A stretch of DNA of 64,000 nucleotides, from NCBI RefSeq assembly GCF_021730395.1, contig NC_069363.1, positions 55,857,001 to 55,921,000 of the forward strand. The letters are read 5' to 3'. Positions 24,101 through 32,800 of this stretch are shown one piece after another. This stretch comes from Mercenaria mercenaria. Its lineage: Eukaryota > Mollusca > Bivalvia > Venerida > Veneridae. Each line of letters begins with the position of its first letter. The first letter of the stretch is position 1. The notes under the pieces were generated by a model. It searched no databases. It saw nothing but the letters and a program-made list of their open reading frames with translations, and had not been told where the DNA came from. The position numbers were made by a program, and so were the translations under genes.

Positions 24101-25008
24101 AACATTTGTTATTTTTAACCCCTTGACTAGATTTGAGTTTATCCTAAAATCAGTTATAATTAGACAGTTTCACATAAATTTGTACCATTCTTGACAAAAG
24201 TTTTTTGTTTTTTTTTTTAATTTCAGTTTTAACTCATTTTGTTATCAGAATTACTGTAGCGTAAATGTAGAATGTTTATGTATAATATCTAAGACTTTTG
24301 AACGAGATTATTTATCTATATTTTATTTTGTAATTGTATTTGTAATGGTTATTATACTATAGATTTTCAATTAGCTATGTTGTCTTTATTTCAAGTCGGA
24401 TTTTTACCAGGAGAAAATTAGTAAAGTTACAAATGAATTTTCAGAAAAAGAAATTGGTGTCAAATATAAAAAGTACTTTCAAAGGGTTCAAAGGGTCCAA
24501 AGAGAAGACAGGGACAAAATCAGTGGATGGGTCAAGTGATAAAATGGTGACAAATGCGACGCAAAGAGCTTCTCTTCAGGCACATAGCGATGATGAAGAG
24601 GAAATACAAGGATTGTATGAGGAGATAAATGAAAGCGAGATGATGAAATCTCCATTTCCAATAACTCAAAAGTCTTTAAAAGACAGCGTTGAAGCAGACA
24701 AGGGGACGCATATGAAAACTATTCAGTACCACGAAAAACCCGTGAAACCAACGGCACTAGTACAACCATCAAAGGTTACTCATTCAGAGAACAGAAAACT
24801 TTTCAAGGACTTAAACAATAAGGAGTTAATTCAAAGGTTACAATTATGCGGTCTACCAGAAATGGCAAACTTTTGTGAGAAAGAGAAACTTAATGGATCT
24901 TTCTTTAAAACAGTAAAATCAGAAACTTTGAAAAGAGATATGAACTTGAAGGGGATACAGTTAGCTAAATTCATCCAAATGAGGGATGCAAACTGGGTCC
25001 CCACATAA
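11504..25008 (+). CDS. GAREM-like: GAREM-like adaptor, copy 2 (whole gene, nine coding exons)
   Basis: Joined exons 11504-12105, 15918-16018, 16443-16745, 17296-17367, 18601-18702, 19609-19734, 23407-23460, 23834-23856 and 24445-25008 give 648 aa with every junction in phase. Residues 1-335 form one CABIT domain: exon 1 has the PLNERGKF...YTIKEAIDR block that matches the GAREM PFQCKGRF...HTIRNIVEK block. The linker has PPPRPPKP (SH3-type), DDTYIVPEA (Y386, matching the DYLFPEA site of GAREM1), YPYDY (424-428), DYSGF (Y440) and LYEEINE (Y519). Residues about 578-648 are a SAM domain ending NWVPT. GAREM proteins are known as cytoplasmic adaptors that link receptor tyrosine kinases to GRB2/SHP2 and MAPK. 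The role here is inferred. AATAAA signals lie at 25235 and 25319. Confidence 0.85.
12092..12683 (+). repeat. Splice-donor minisatellite, eight ~40-bp units
   Basis: The last ~14 nt of exon 1 plus the first ~25 nt of intron 1 (consensus GAAGCCATTGACAGGTGAGT, then AAAGGCTCTACACGATCAAG) are repeated in tandem. Two units come before an inserted SINE and six after it, starting near 12092, 12132, 12443, 12484, 12523, 12563, 12605 and 12645. Several units keep a plausible donor: GATAGGTGAGT twice, then ACAGGTGAGA, ACAGGTGACT and ACAGGTGTGT. Unit length is mostly 40-42, so not a multiple of three. Confidence 0.9.
12169..12437 (-). mobile_element. tRNA-derived SINE A, copy 1, inside the donor minisatellite
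   Basis: On the minus strand the head (12437 downward) reads GGACCTCCGTGGCCAAGCGG (A-box) and later GGCTCGAGCCTCAC (B-box, at 12361-12374). The tail near 12169-12195 reads as GGTTTAACCCAACAAAAA. A 4-bp GATA flanks both sides (12165-12168, 12438-12441). It splits unit 2 from unit 3 of the minisatellite, so it arrived after the array had formed. Related copies lie at 58.8 and 60.9 kb. Confidence 0.8.
12684..13560 (+). other. Copy 2 intron 1, left part, nothing recognised
   Basis: AT-rich intronic sequence between the donor array and the tandem-unit element. The minus-strand frame at 13096-13356 shows no family resemblance. Confidence 0.35.
13565..14990 (+). mobile_element. Non-autonomous Helentron-like element, seven 163-bp units
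   Basis: The left end is GTGCCCCCACCTCCCC, followed by a CCGT(CCGT)n run (13620-13645). The core has direct units beginning TGTTGTGTCGCGCSTAGCTC near 13654, 13812, 13975, 14138, 14301, 14464 and 14628, a period of about 163 bp. Each has ACTTTACAGGAATGTTGGTC-like and GCACCTGGGGTTTCGCGTC-like blocks. The right end has a G-run, then a GTGTCC-TAT-GGACAC hairpin (14965-14979) and CTAG at 14984-14987. A hairpin followed by CTAG is the Helitron-type 3' signature. No Rep/helicase is present. It sits wholly within intron 1 of copy 2. Confidence 0.75.
14991..15790 (+). other. Copy 2 intron 1, right part, nothing recognised
   Basis: About 800 bp of AT-rich intron between the Helentron-like element and the acceptor array. 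Only short frames are present. Confidence 0.35.
15791..15930 (+). repeat. Triplicated splice acceptor, 47-bp units
   Basis: Three direct units (TTGTCTTCTAGGCTTGTTTG, then TACCTTACAGGTATAGTC) span the 3' end of intron 1 and the first bases of exon 2. Units 1 and 3 have an identical pyrimidine tract and ACAG|GTATAGTC (AG at 15822-15823 and 15916-15917), while unit 2 has lost the AG (CTTAAATTTATAGTC). The aligned AGTC positions are exactly 47 bp apart. Confidence 0.9.
15918..16018 (+). CDS. GAREM-like: Copy 2 exon 2: CABIT middle
   Basis: 101 nt, phase 2 in and phase 1 out. It completes the arginine of EAIDR and reads YSLPQHVSFIDDKIKRVYTQ then DLLEGIENMSAITG. Copy 3 exon 2 has the same 101 nt (YGLPLDVTFINDEIKQKFYQ). 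The upstream acceptor copy at 15823 would instead give YSLFHIVF and a stop at 15849. Confidence 0.85.
16443..16745 (+). CDS. GAREM-like: Copy 2 exon 3: C-terminal CABIT part
   Basis: 303 nt, phase 1 in and out, between CTCAATCTAG and GTAATA. Reads ETLRLNRLITQNVLVGHYKP, then PIDNPDIREIEVNVLKGVTD and YVDFAMRPGIKIISHDG. It aligns to copy 3 exon 3 (ETLRLKRIVKQRVLVGHYKP; PVDNPEIGEIPVNICEGD), but lacks the acidic insert of copy 3. Confidence 0.85.
16757..16981. mobile_element. Foldback hairpin element F1, copy 1
   Basis: Near-perfect palindrome of about 225 bp. The left arm is GAGCCCTGCCATAAGAAAACC, then AACATAGTGGCTTTGCGACC and AGCATGGATCCAGACCAG. The right arm is the inverse, ending CATGGCGCGGCTC. 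It begins 11 bp after the donor of exon 3. Copies at 29.18 and 55.84 kb share the whole length. No coding capacity. Confidence 0.85.
17296..17367 (+). CDS. GAREM-like: Copy 2 exon 4: proline-rich linker
   Basis: 72 nt, phase 1 in and out (CATCAG | ... GTTG|GTAAAG). Reads EDTSCDEDKPPPRPPKPGQK then APAVG. PPPRPPKP is an SH3-ligand type motif, comparable to PPPLPARP in copy 3 exon 4. Confidence 0.75.
17743..17976 (+). other. 77-codon ORF in intron 4, likely transposon-derived fragment
   Basis: The frame encodes YGFDLREGISKPVFYGDVFY, then KLRKILGHDNFPN and TACLVFNPFTVGHYTSLFDC. It has the look of a conserved protein tail rather than random intron. It has no acceptor/donor pair in GAREM phase and is not found in copy 3. 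I believe it is a scrap of a mobile-element ORF but cannot name the family. Confidence 0.4.
18205..18580 (+). repeat. Dispersed repeat DR, copy b, abutting exon 5
   Basis: The longest copy: TTAGAGATTCACCTGGAGGG, TTTGGAACATGGTGGGGGTA, CCACTGACCGTTCCAAGG, a duplicated TTTGTTTGTTSGTTTTG stretch, a GT-rich microsatellite (18440-18480), then GGCATTCCCTGTTTGATATT and a T-run. The end of the repeat lies within about 20 bp of the exon 5 acceptor (18600) and supplies its T-rich tract. Several overlapping open frames are repeat artefacts. Confidence 0.75.
18601..18702 (+). CDS. GAREM-like: Copy 2 exon 5: basic segment and Y386 motif
   Basis: 102 nt, phase 1 in and out (CGAGCAG | ... ACAG|GTCAGT). Reads APKPHPKKKQLKKPIIDHVS then DDADDTYIVPEAGTG. 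DDTYIVPEA corresponds to DDYLVPV in copy 3 and to the DYLFPEA site known in GAREM1. A decayed duplicate lies at 30441-30523. Confidence 0.8.
18703..19608 (+). other. Copy 2 intron 5 with foldback F2 half
   Basis: The segment 19018-19165 (CGCAACGCTTTTGAAATAAT...GTCATATATATATTCTA) matches 28200-28340 downstream of the gene. At 19466-19571 there is half of foldback family F2 (AATAGCGAACAGTGTAGACC ... GGTCGCAAAGGCAGAATAAC). Confidence 0.6.
19609..19734 (+). CDS. GAREM-like: Copy 2 exon 6: tyrosine cluster
   Basis: 126 nt, phase 1 in and out (TTTCAACAG | ... AGAA|GTAATT). Reads DQRKMSPKAQTKKPALMKAS, then NPHKSPEVRDYPYDYAATTS and PR. Three tyrosines lie within five residues (424, 426, 428). Copy 3 has no direct equivalent, where exon 6 follows exon 5 instead. 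Confidence 0.75.
21785..22545 (+). repeat. Direct duplication, two ~400-bp units
   Basis: Unit 1 starts TGTAAGCTGATCACTACCAA and unit 2 starts TGTAGGCTGATCACTACTAA (about 22208). Both continue through a matching CAATAG(C/T)ATCRTGTTTTMTTT block and TTATWGGAATATAAGTCT, and end at TCCGGATTT...TTCAGCCTAT. They are diverged by substitutions and small indels, so an old duplication. Confidence 0.65.
22699..22868 (+). mobile_element. SINE B fragment
   Basis: Reads CTCCACCTCTGTTTCATGTG, GGCAGTTACTTGCGGAGAAC, AGGAACACTGGTTAGGTAAA and ends GAAAAACGACGTTAAACCCA with an (AAAC)n tail. The GACGTTAAACCC tail is shared with SINE families A and C. No tRNA head is visible, so it is either 5' truncated or has a head of another origin. 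Confidence 0.65.
23407..23460 (+). CDS. GAREM-like: Copy 2 exon 7: DYSGF micro-exon
   Basis: 54 nt, phase 1 in and out (CATTTCAG | ... CTTG|GTATGT). Reads NTGDYSGFSLADMDFASLG. The GDY...DM pattern corresponds to GDYVDMNEM in copy 3 exon 6, but the YxxM motif of that copy is absent here. Confidence 0.75.
23834..23856 (+). CDS. GAREM-like: Copy 2 exon 8: 23-nt micro-exon
   Basis: 23 nt between ATTTCAG and GTAAGT, phase 1 in and phase 0 out. Reads DIGKNSTL. Equivalent micro-exons of 20 nt exist in copies 1 and 3. Being 1 mod 3 in entry and 0 in exit, it is needed to bring exon 9 into frame. Confidence 0.75.
24445..25008 (+). CDS. GAREM-like: Copy 2 exon 9: linker and SAM domain
   Basis: Begins after ATTTTCAG in phase 0 (KKKLVSNIKSTFKGFKGSKE) and ends at the TAA at 25006-25008. 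It has an acidic patch with LYEEINE (Y519), then the SAM domain KELIQRLQLCGLPEMANFC, LNGSFFKTV, MNLKGIQLAKFIQMRD and NWVPT. In the SAM domain it matches GAREM (LRFIGLSEDVISFF...LQVKKIMQFI) in length and order. Confidence 0.9.
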   Translation, partial: KKKLVSNIKSTFKGFKGSKEKTGTKSVDGSSDKMVTNATQRASLQAHSDDEEEIQGLYEEINESEMMKSPFPITQKSLKDSVEADKGTHMKTIQYHEKPVKPTALVQPSKVTHSENRKLFKDLNNKELIQRLQLCGLPEMANFCEKEKLNGSFFKTVKSETLKRDMNLKGIQLAKFIQMRDANWVPT

Positions 25009-25506
25009 TATAACCTGTTATTTTTGTAAAATAGTTAAAAGCTTTCGACTTCTGCTAAAGCTAAGAAAACAATTTTGTTATGTTTAAAATTTGCATTTAA
25101 AACCATTCTGAATTGTATAGAATCTGACATACATGCTTGTTTTTTGTTTTAAATACAGCAATATACTGTCGGTTATAAAGTAACTGTTTCAAGCGTTTTT
25201 TCTTATCTGAACGAAAAATTTTCAACGAAAGAAAAATAAATCCTCATGTCGGTCCTGTAAAAATATTATAATAAATTGTCAATGCATAATCTGAATGGCA
25301 GAAGATCAGGCTTGATCAATAAAACTGATAAAAGATAAAACGGTTTTGTTAGATTCCTATCAAGATTTGTAATTAATATGACCATTCTTACCGAAAAGAA
25401 CGAGCCAAGATTAGGAACCGTATGCGAACGCACCCAGGTTCATTTTGATTTCCACAAAATAGGAAATAACACGTCAAACATAATCGAAATGCAAGGGGCC
25501 TACAAT

Positions 25507-25546
<40 letters not shown>

Positions 25547-28195
25547 TTTATCATTTCTCTACACTCAGGAGAAATGTGTTTACTTTCAAATTCAGATATA
25601 TTCTAAGGAACAAATTCAAGTAAAAAATCAAAATTTTGAAAACGAATATTTGGATAAAAATAGTTTGGATAATGCTGACATAAACTTTACTTAGGAGATG
25701 AACTTTTAGACTAAATTCGGTTGGTTTTTTTTTTCTCGTTCTTGCTGTCTTCCACAGAATGAACGACTTTTCGACGATATTGGGACGATGTTGTTATGCC
25801 TTTTCCTTTGAGCCATTACGGTGCCAGTCCGGTAGTGCTTAAATTTCTTTGTGCTAGGTGTTCCCAAATTTTCATGGAATCTAAGTTTACTTTTGTTTTG
25901 AATGGAAAACATTACATACCAAGTGTATTTAACAACTGACAAACTGAAAGTCATTATTTTCTGTTCCTTCCTCTGTTTCAAGTAGGAAAATCAACACCTA
26001 AAGATTGTTGATAAGAACCCAGTTACGATGCTCTTTTAATTAACTACAATGAAATGTTCATTGTTTAGTGTGATTTTTACAATGCTGCTCCTCACAACAA
26101 CCCACCCCTCTCTCTCTCTCTCAAAAAAAAAAAGAACAAGGATGACTACCCTCTGCAAAATATGTATGTGACATTATTAGATTAATTGTTAGGGTTTAAC
26201 TGATGCTTTCTGATATATTTATATTATTACTTTCCTCTAGTTAAAAGACGATGGGTTACAAAATCAGGATGAACGAACACGGGACCTCCAAAAGCCAGCT
26301 ATGTTGTTAATATATGGTACAATAAACGTTTGAATAATATTTGAACATTAAATTTTCAGTCTTGTAGAAAATACTGTTTTGTATACAAAAGATTTTAAAC
26401 ATGATTTGAAAGGGATACTGCTTTCAGTGTCAGTCTCAATTACACCTACTTTCATGGGTCAATGTGTGAAATGGCATCTGTTACAGCCAGTGTCCTCCAG
26501 TTACTGGTATCAGAAGGTCCTTTGGACTCATATAAAACGACCAAACTAAAGTAATGGCACACTTGGTTGGACTGAGTGTGGGTATGAGAGGTAATGAAAC
26601 GTGCAATACCTCTCACGCCCCCAGCACTGGCTATTGCGTAACCCTATTAAACATTACAATCCGAGTCCGTAAAATTGTAAAGTATGAACTGTGAAGTGTG
26701 GAATGTGAAAAATAAGGTATGAAATGGGAACTATATGAAGTCTTAAGTATGAAGTGTAAACTGTAAAGTATGAAGGATGACATATGAAGTGTGAAGTATG
26801 AGATGTGAAGTACGAAGTGTAAACTGTGACGTATAAAGCATGAGCGCAGAAGTGTGAACTACGAAGCGTGAGGTTTGAATTGCGATGTATAAAGTGTAAA
26901 GTTGTTATTTACATTAAATTAAAGTATACTGTATTAATGTGAAGTATTCACAGACCTCTGAACAAAAACGGTTTATTGTGTTTATGAATACATAATTGCA
27001 GATGCGCAACGTTACGAATGGTACGTTTCTTAAGACTATAGTCTGGCATAGAGTTTGCATTTTTATGAACTCATCATCGTTATATAGTTTTTATTTTTAA
27101 TAGTTGACTGGCTCATTTATTTGAACTGATCTGGTGATTTGCTTAGATATTGCTCAAAAGTAAGTTTTACAATCGTAACTAAAGAGATTTTTATGAATGA
27201 ACTGTTGCTAAAATTTTATGGCGGAATTTAATATCTAAGTTGCAGTATTTCCTGAAATTGCATTCACTTAATGGTTGATAGATTACTAGTTATATACAGC
27301 CGCGTCAGTGAAGAACACAAGTAGCTACTTTCGCCCCCACCCCACACTCCACCAGACCACGTGACTGCGGTCAGTTCAGTTTTATGTTGTAAAAGAATTC
27401 TACTGAAGGATCCTTTAGAAGAACAGAGCACAATCACGCAAAATAATAGCAAGTGCTTATGCAAAACTCTGTTTCTTAGAAAGGACTTGATGATCCCAAA
27501 GGACAGGAAATAATGACAACATTGACCCAGATCGTTAATAACTATCTCATAAGGCACACCGTCTGTCTAATCTAATCTTTGCATTTCTTCCTTTTATGTT
27601 CAGGTAATTTATTATTGGTTAAGATTTTATCTCTTGCCGAAACAGATAGTTTCTATTGCAGAAGGAAGATGTCAAAAACCAAGATAATTTGTTACAACGT
27701 TAAAGTATTTAGATTGAGTAAAAAAGATATCAAAAAGATAAAAAGTGGATTGTATTGTAATCAAACAAGTGTTTATATATATATATATATATATATAAGA
27801 AATTAGCAAACTCAAAATAAAGAATATAGATATTATACTTAGAGTAAAAATACTTTCAAAGGGAACACGTAAACTTCTTTACAGATTTACATTGGTCGAA
27901 AGAATCTGTAATGGTATTTGTGAAAGGGACTAACCCACAGATTTTAAGATTTTAGGCGAAAAATAACTTCTCTCAAAAAACAATAAAAAGTGAGTACTCT
28001 GAAAGTGACTAGTGGTACAGACTTATGGACATTAGGTTTTTACAAAATATTCTAATAAATAACTGAAAGTGGCCTAGGAGTCATCAAGATAAACATTCTG
28101 ACCAAGTTTCATGAAGATTGGGCCATAAATGTTGCCTCAAAACTGTTAACAAGCTTTTCATTTGATTTGACCAAACCAAACCCATTGCACAGAAG
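25009..28195 (+). other. Copy 2 3' region and intergenic
   Basis: AATAAA signals at 25235 and 25319 are candidate polyadenylation sites. A GA microsatellite lies at 25509-25541, a CT-rich run at about 26107-26123, and a T/A-rich TATATA run at 27775-27797. A block at 26430-26520 (TCAATGTGTGAAATGGCATC) recurs at about 33598. No gene is supported. Confidence 0.5.
26675..26905 (+). repeat. Low-order minisatellite (GTGAAGTATGA-type)
   Basis: Many degenerate 7-8 bp units of the types GTGAAGT, ATGAAGT and GTGAACT run through about 230 bp, for example TATGAAGTGTGAAGTATGAG. Noncoding. Confidence 0.7.
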
Positions 28196-28199
28196 GTAG

Positions 28200-28345
28200 T
28201 GACCCGTTGCAATGCTTTTGAAATAATGCAGAAAATTTATAATCATCATACTTTTTTTTACAAATATCTAACTTTTATTTTCACACATTTTATCATTTTC
28301 AGTGTCATATATATATATTCTATGCCAATGGTCGAAATGAACAAA
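28200..28345 (+). pseudogene. Duplicate of copy 2 intron 5 sequence
   Basis: TTGCAATGCTTTTGAAATAA, TACAAATATC, TTTTATCATTTTCAGTGTCA and TATATATATTCTATGCCAA match 19018-19165 of copy 2 in order. This is non-coding and so points to a segmental duplication rather than a retrocopy. Confidence 0.65.
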
Positions 28346-28533
28346 CTGGGGTGAATAGCTTGAACATGTTAACAGCCTTGTCAATTCGTAATAGTTTATT
28401 CAATCTACTGTTATTGTTCGCTGTTTTATTTTGTTCAGTTTTTATGTTTACAAAACGGTTATAAAACAGACGCAATAAAACATTTTAGGAGCAATACAGC
28501 ATTGATTAAATTTACGGTTTCCCACTGACTTTT

Positions 28534-28640
28534 AGTTACGTTAACGATGAAATACGAGATATAGAAGTGAACATGATTAAGGATATAACTGAGGATATTT
28601 CTCGTACACAACGTTTCTTGCACACCGGACTGGCGTTTCC
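28534..28640 (+). pseudogene. Decayed GAREM-like exon 3 fragment
   Basis: Following CTGACTTTTAG the frame reads YVNDEIRDIEVNMIKDITED and ISRTQRFL. It aligns with exon 3 of copy 2 (DNPDIREIEVNVLKGVTDDV, then YEQVFLVRNV). The first half of the exon is missing and the rest dissolves after 28630. Confidence 0.65.
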
Positions 28641-29183
28641 GGTAATTTTATCCATGCCGGCAAAAGCCATTTCATATTTGCTTATTTACCTGGGTATGAA
28701 GAAGATAACAGATAGGCTGGCACAATATCTTTCATAATGTTTCCAATTCCTAAAGTACCGGTATTTCAGTTTTCCAGTAGTAAAAAAACATTACCGTCAT
28801 GGAATAAAATGCATACTACAACTATAGATCTATTAATGTGAATGATGTTATCGTTTCGGGGAATAAATCATCCGTGTCTATGCTTTGCCTGTATAGAAAT
28901 GATTTGTTTTGTTTTTCAGTAAAAGAAGAAATTACATTGGGGACCATATAAAAATATTATTCATCACCAGAGTTGTTTCAACTTGCCCAAAATGAAAATG
29001 CCAGGCACATTTACACTTGAATGATTTTTAGTTTTCGAAGTGGAACAGGTTCGTGTACGAGGACTTAAATCTACCGTTCTCACACATTCTCTTGACTTGT
29101 TTGAGTTGCTGTAGCACAATAAGGTTTTCATGTGATATTATTTTGAAATAAATATACCAGTGAAAATGTATTCGACTTCATTT

Positions 29184-29402
29184 GAGCCGTGCCATGAGAA
29201 AACCAACATAGTGGCTTTGCGACCAGCATGGATCCAGACCAGTCTGGTCAGGCTCCATGCTGTTCGCTTTCAAAGCCTATTACAATTAGAGAAACCGTTA
29301 GTGAACAGCATGGATCCTGACCAGACTGCGCGGATGCGCAGGCTGGTCTGGATCCATGCTGGTCACAAAGCCACTATGTTGGTTTTCTCGTGGCACGGCT
29401 CA
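29184..29402. mobile_element. Foldback hairpin element F1, copy 2
   Basis: Same palindrome as 16757-16981: GAGCCGTGCCATGAGAAAAC ... TGGTTTTCTCGTGGCACGGCTC. The arms are inverses over about 100 bp. The 84-codon open frame that crosses it belongs to the repeat. Confidence 0.85.
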
Positions 29403-29975
29403 TTTATTTCTTAATTAAAGGCATATCAGTACATAAGGGTTTCATCTTTTTAAAAGTGATAACACCTAAACGCATTTTGAACTTCCTTGAATATTCAAAT
29501 TGACCAAACGTGTTTTAGTCAGTAACTTTGGAGATGAGCATGAATTACAATATCAGCTGACTATAGTATTTGTTATAATTCTGTATAATTCTTAGCGTAC
29601 TTTAGTTCTTCTTTTGTAATCAGTTTACAAGTAACACCTCATACATATCTCTTAAAATGCAACATGCAATTATGTTAATATCCCCATAAAAGGCGTACCT
29701 CATTTCAGCGGAAAACATGTAATATATCTTAACAAAACAGACCACTAGAGAAATATTCAATCAAACCATTACAGCATAAACAAAACTCTGATTTTCTACC
29801 CAGGAAGGTACAAAATTACAAATTACAGGGTAACATTAAACCAGGAGACACATTCAGATTTTGTCTTTTACACAGAATTCCATTTAGAGTGAATAAGATA
29901 GTAATAAAGAAGTATGTAAGAAATAAAGTCGAAATACATCTTTTTGATATACTATCTAATTGGATTGGTAATAAC

Positions 29976-30010
29976 AAATGTTAACGATAGAATCAGAGAT
30001 AGAATCGACA
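29976..30010 (+). pseudogene. Second exon 3 scrap, cut by dispersed repeat
   Basis: GTTAACGATAGAATCAGAGATAG (VNDRIRDRID) resembles the start of the 28.5-kb scrap (GTTAACGATGAAATACGAGATAT). It is interrupted by the dispersed repeat DR, which follows immediately. Confidence 0.45.
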
Positions 30011-30205
30011 TAAGAGTGAGGTTAGGTGCACTATAAACCAGTTTAAGCTCCCCAGTGGTGGTTTTGCCACTGACCGTTCCAAGGCGGTGCCCCACTGAGT
30101 TCCTTTATTTGTTTGTTTTGTCCTTGTGTGTTTACGTTGTGTGTATGTGTGTGTGTTGGTCGTGTTTTTAGAACGTGGCTTGGATATTCATCCTTGTTTT
30201 TATAC
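30010..30205 (+). repeat. Dispersed repeat DR, copy c
   Basis: GTGAGGTTAGGTGCACTATA, AACCAGTTTAAGCTCCCCAG, TTTTGCCACTGACCGTTCC, CCCCACTGAGTTCC, a GT-rich stretch and TTGGATATTCATCCTTGTTT. It lacks the left portion of the longest copies. Confidence 0.75.
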
Positions 30206-30262
30206 GATAAATAACAGACTAGACGAACTTGAAGGAAATTTCAAAATAAGTAGGGTTCACGC
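30206..30262 (+). pseudogene. Decayed GAREM-like exon 1 scrap
   Basis: AACAGACTAGACGAACTTGA, then AGGAAATTTC, matches exon 1 of copy 2 (CGGCTGGATGAGCTTGAAGG): NRLDELEGNF against YRLDELEGKF. It directly follows dispersed repeat DR. Confidence 0.5.
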
Positions 30263-30440
30263 GAAAAATACTAAAATAAGGTATCACTACTCATATGACT
30301 GATAGAACTAAGAAATATCTTAAAAATGTGATAAGATAAACATGTTTATGGAAGGCCTTACGTATCATAATGTTACAAATTAATCAAAGTCCATGGGAAA
30401 ACAAGTGGTGGCCTGTAACCTTTAATACCTTTAATACTCT

Positions 30441-30523
30441 AAGCCACAACTGAAATGGCGGCAACTAAAGAAGTCAACAAGTAATGATACGGGCGATGAT
30501 GATGATGATGATGTCCCTGCTTG
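30441..30523 (+). pseudogene. Decayed GAREM-like exon 5
   Basis: Reads KPQLKWRQLKKSTSNDTGDD then DDDDVPA and a stop. The order and DNA (AAGCCACA...CAACTAAAGAAG) follow exon 5 of copy 2 (KPHPKKKQLKKPIIDHVSDD, ADDTYIVPEA). A GAT microsatellite has replaced the ADDTY part. The sequence after it (ACACTTTTTGCATTATTATG) resembles intron 5 of copy 2. Confidence 0.65.
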
Positions 30524-31399
30524 ACTGACTGTCCGAATATGAAACTATTTAATTAAAGCGGCTTCCAAGTTTCAGAAACTCTGAGAAGTCTCTCTTCCGG
30601 GAACTTGTTTTCTTTTAAATACACTTTTTGCATTATTATGGAAATAAAGATAGTGATATCAGATTTAAATTGTGCGTAGATGTTTTATTAGTACATTTAT
30701 AGTTTCAATTCCTTGTTTATCTAGCTTGATCGACACTAACAGTCTGTTGAGCTAATATTACATTCAACGTTCCTAGAATGCTCGAAACGAGGTTACAATT
30801 TTTGTAAATGAAGAAATATCAACTTTCGAATGGCCTTGCACTTTCTTGATACTTCCTGGTTCTAAGAGTTTGTTTACGCTTTTAATTCACGTAACGTGGG
30901 TGTAGGCTTATGTTTGCATTATGCGGTCCGTGATTTCAGAATTGAAAGATGTTTTTAATTCACAATAAAAACCACACATTTCAATAACGGGAACAATAAT
31001 AGACTGACACGATAATTGTTTGGTTGGTGAAACATATTGTATGAGCACAATATAAACAGTCATTGATACATGTATGTAAGCGTTTTGAGCAAACCAGATA
31101 AAAAATGCATGAGGAATGAAAACATCCTGTTTTCATAATTCAAATAACATGGGAGACTTCTCACATGACATGACAATTAAACCCAAATATAAATACTTCA
31201 GCGCATACTGTTTACTTCTAAGAGGATACGTAAGGGTTTTTTTAATAATGAGAAATTACCTTGAGACGATGAATATCTTACGCAGCGTAAGGGAAATAAC
31301 ACAGACAAGATTTTGCATCTGATGTCAAGGTAGTTGTAAAACATAAAAAAACAACAAAAACATTTCGTTTTATACCAAAAGCGCTGTTCATATGCGCAA

Positions 31400-31800
31400 G
31401 ATTTGCACCCGGGTAAGGAGTTTTTTAAGGAATTTTTAAACACTTTTATTAGTTTTGACTTTATCATAAAAATCAATTATGATTAGGCATGATACGTATT
31501 TCATACCATATTAAAATGGAATTTTGACTCAATTCGTTATCAGATTCTTAGAGGCTTAAAACAAACCCTTTTCATGTTATAAATTAATGAAAGTAAGATG
31601 CAAAATGTTTATGTAAAATATCTAAAACTTTGGAAACGTTTCTTTTTTCAAATTCCACGTATAAATTATCTTTCTCTAATTCATATTGTATTCATAACAA
31701 TTATAAATAGCCGTGATGTTAATTAACATTTTCAACAATATTTCCAATCCTCCTTTTTGTGAAAATGTATGTCAATCGTCATTTTACTACATGTGTTCGC
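31400..31800 (+). pseudogene. Duplicate of copy 2 intron 8 sequence
   Basis: TTGACTTTATCATAAAAATCA, ACTCAATTCGTTATCAGATT, AAATGTTTATGTAAAATATC and ATTGTATTCATAACAATTAT track intron 8 of copy 2 (24120-24360) in order. No intact SAM exon follows. Confidence 0.6.
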
Positions 31801-32499
31801 TAAAATGTGAAAATGCAGCATAAATGCGCAAAATGAATAAAATAAACAGAACAGATGCAGACCAGTGTACGATTTCAAATTAAAGATCATATACAAGATG
31901 AATTTCATTCATCATTTCGAGTTTTATTGTAAAAATGTGATTTTTTCAAAATTCTGTTTTTGTTTGTTTACATATCGCCAAACATGTGCACACTGCCGTG
32001 ACCTCTAGACCGGATGTTCATTAGGGAAGGTCAAGCAGGTTTTTTCTGTAACGTTGACGAAAGCATAAAATATGTTGATAATCTCAGCAATATGGAATAT
32101 TGAGACAATGTGACTGGTGCACGGTGGAAGATAAATTATCGCTTGTTTATTGTTTAATATACTGGTACCCATTCACCGAACTGTGCGTTTAAGTTGAGAA
32201 ATTTACGATTGAAACGGGTTAGTATATTTTCCCGTTCATGACCATGGTTCTTATAGAATACCTAGGAGTAAGGTATAACACGTACGGAGGCATTTTCTTT
32301 CTGATCTGGTGCCAGTGCTGACGGATAGCAATAAATCAATATATCTCCCACCACCAGATGGGACATAATTAACCGACATTGGAATAAGAGTCCTTGTTAT
32401 GGTAATTTATTTATGTTATGTGACTCCTCCACTAGCGTATAGCGCGCTTGTTCCAGGAATGTTCATATTCTTTAACATATTGCCCTTCGTTGCTATTGT

Positions 32500-32800
32500 G
32501 TGTGTTAGGGATTCACCTGGCGGGGATAAGTTTTATTTACACTGTGCTGTAACTTTGGAACATGGTGGGAGTAAAAGTGAGGTTAGGTGCATCATAAACC
32601 GGTTTAAGCTTGTCAGTGGTGGTTTTGCCATTGACTGTTCCAAGGCGATGCCCCACTGTGTTCCTTTATTTGTTCGTTTTATCCTCGTGTGTTTGCTTTG
32701 TGTGTGAGCGTAAGCGTTGGTCATGTGCATGTCCGCGTGCTGGGTTATTGGGAGGCTGCGTTTTTTTAATGTGGCTTTCCCCGTTGGATATTTCTCCTTG
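32500..32800 (+). repeat. Dispersed repeat DR, copy d
   Basis: TTAGGGATTCACCTGGCGGG through TTTGGAACATGGTGGGAGTA, CATTGACTGTTCCAAGGCGA and TGGCTTTCCCCGTTGGATAT. Near full length compared with the copy at 18.2 kb. The open frames here are repeat-borne. Confidence 0.75.

Noticed and set aside
29160-29414. 84-codon ORF, also 55814-56287 frames
   Set aside because: They lie within the F1 palindrome. The same peptide appears wherever F1 occurs.
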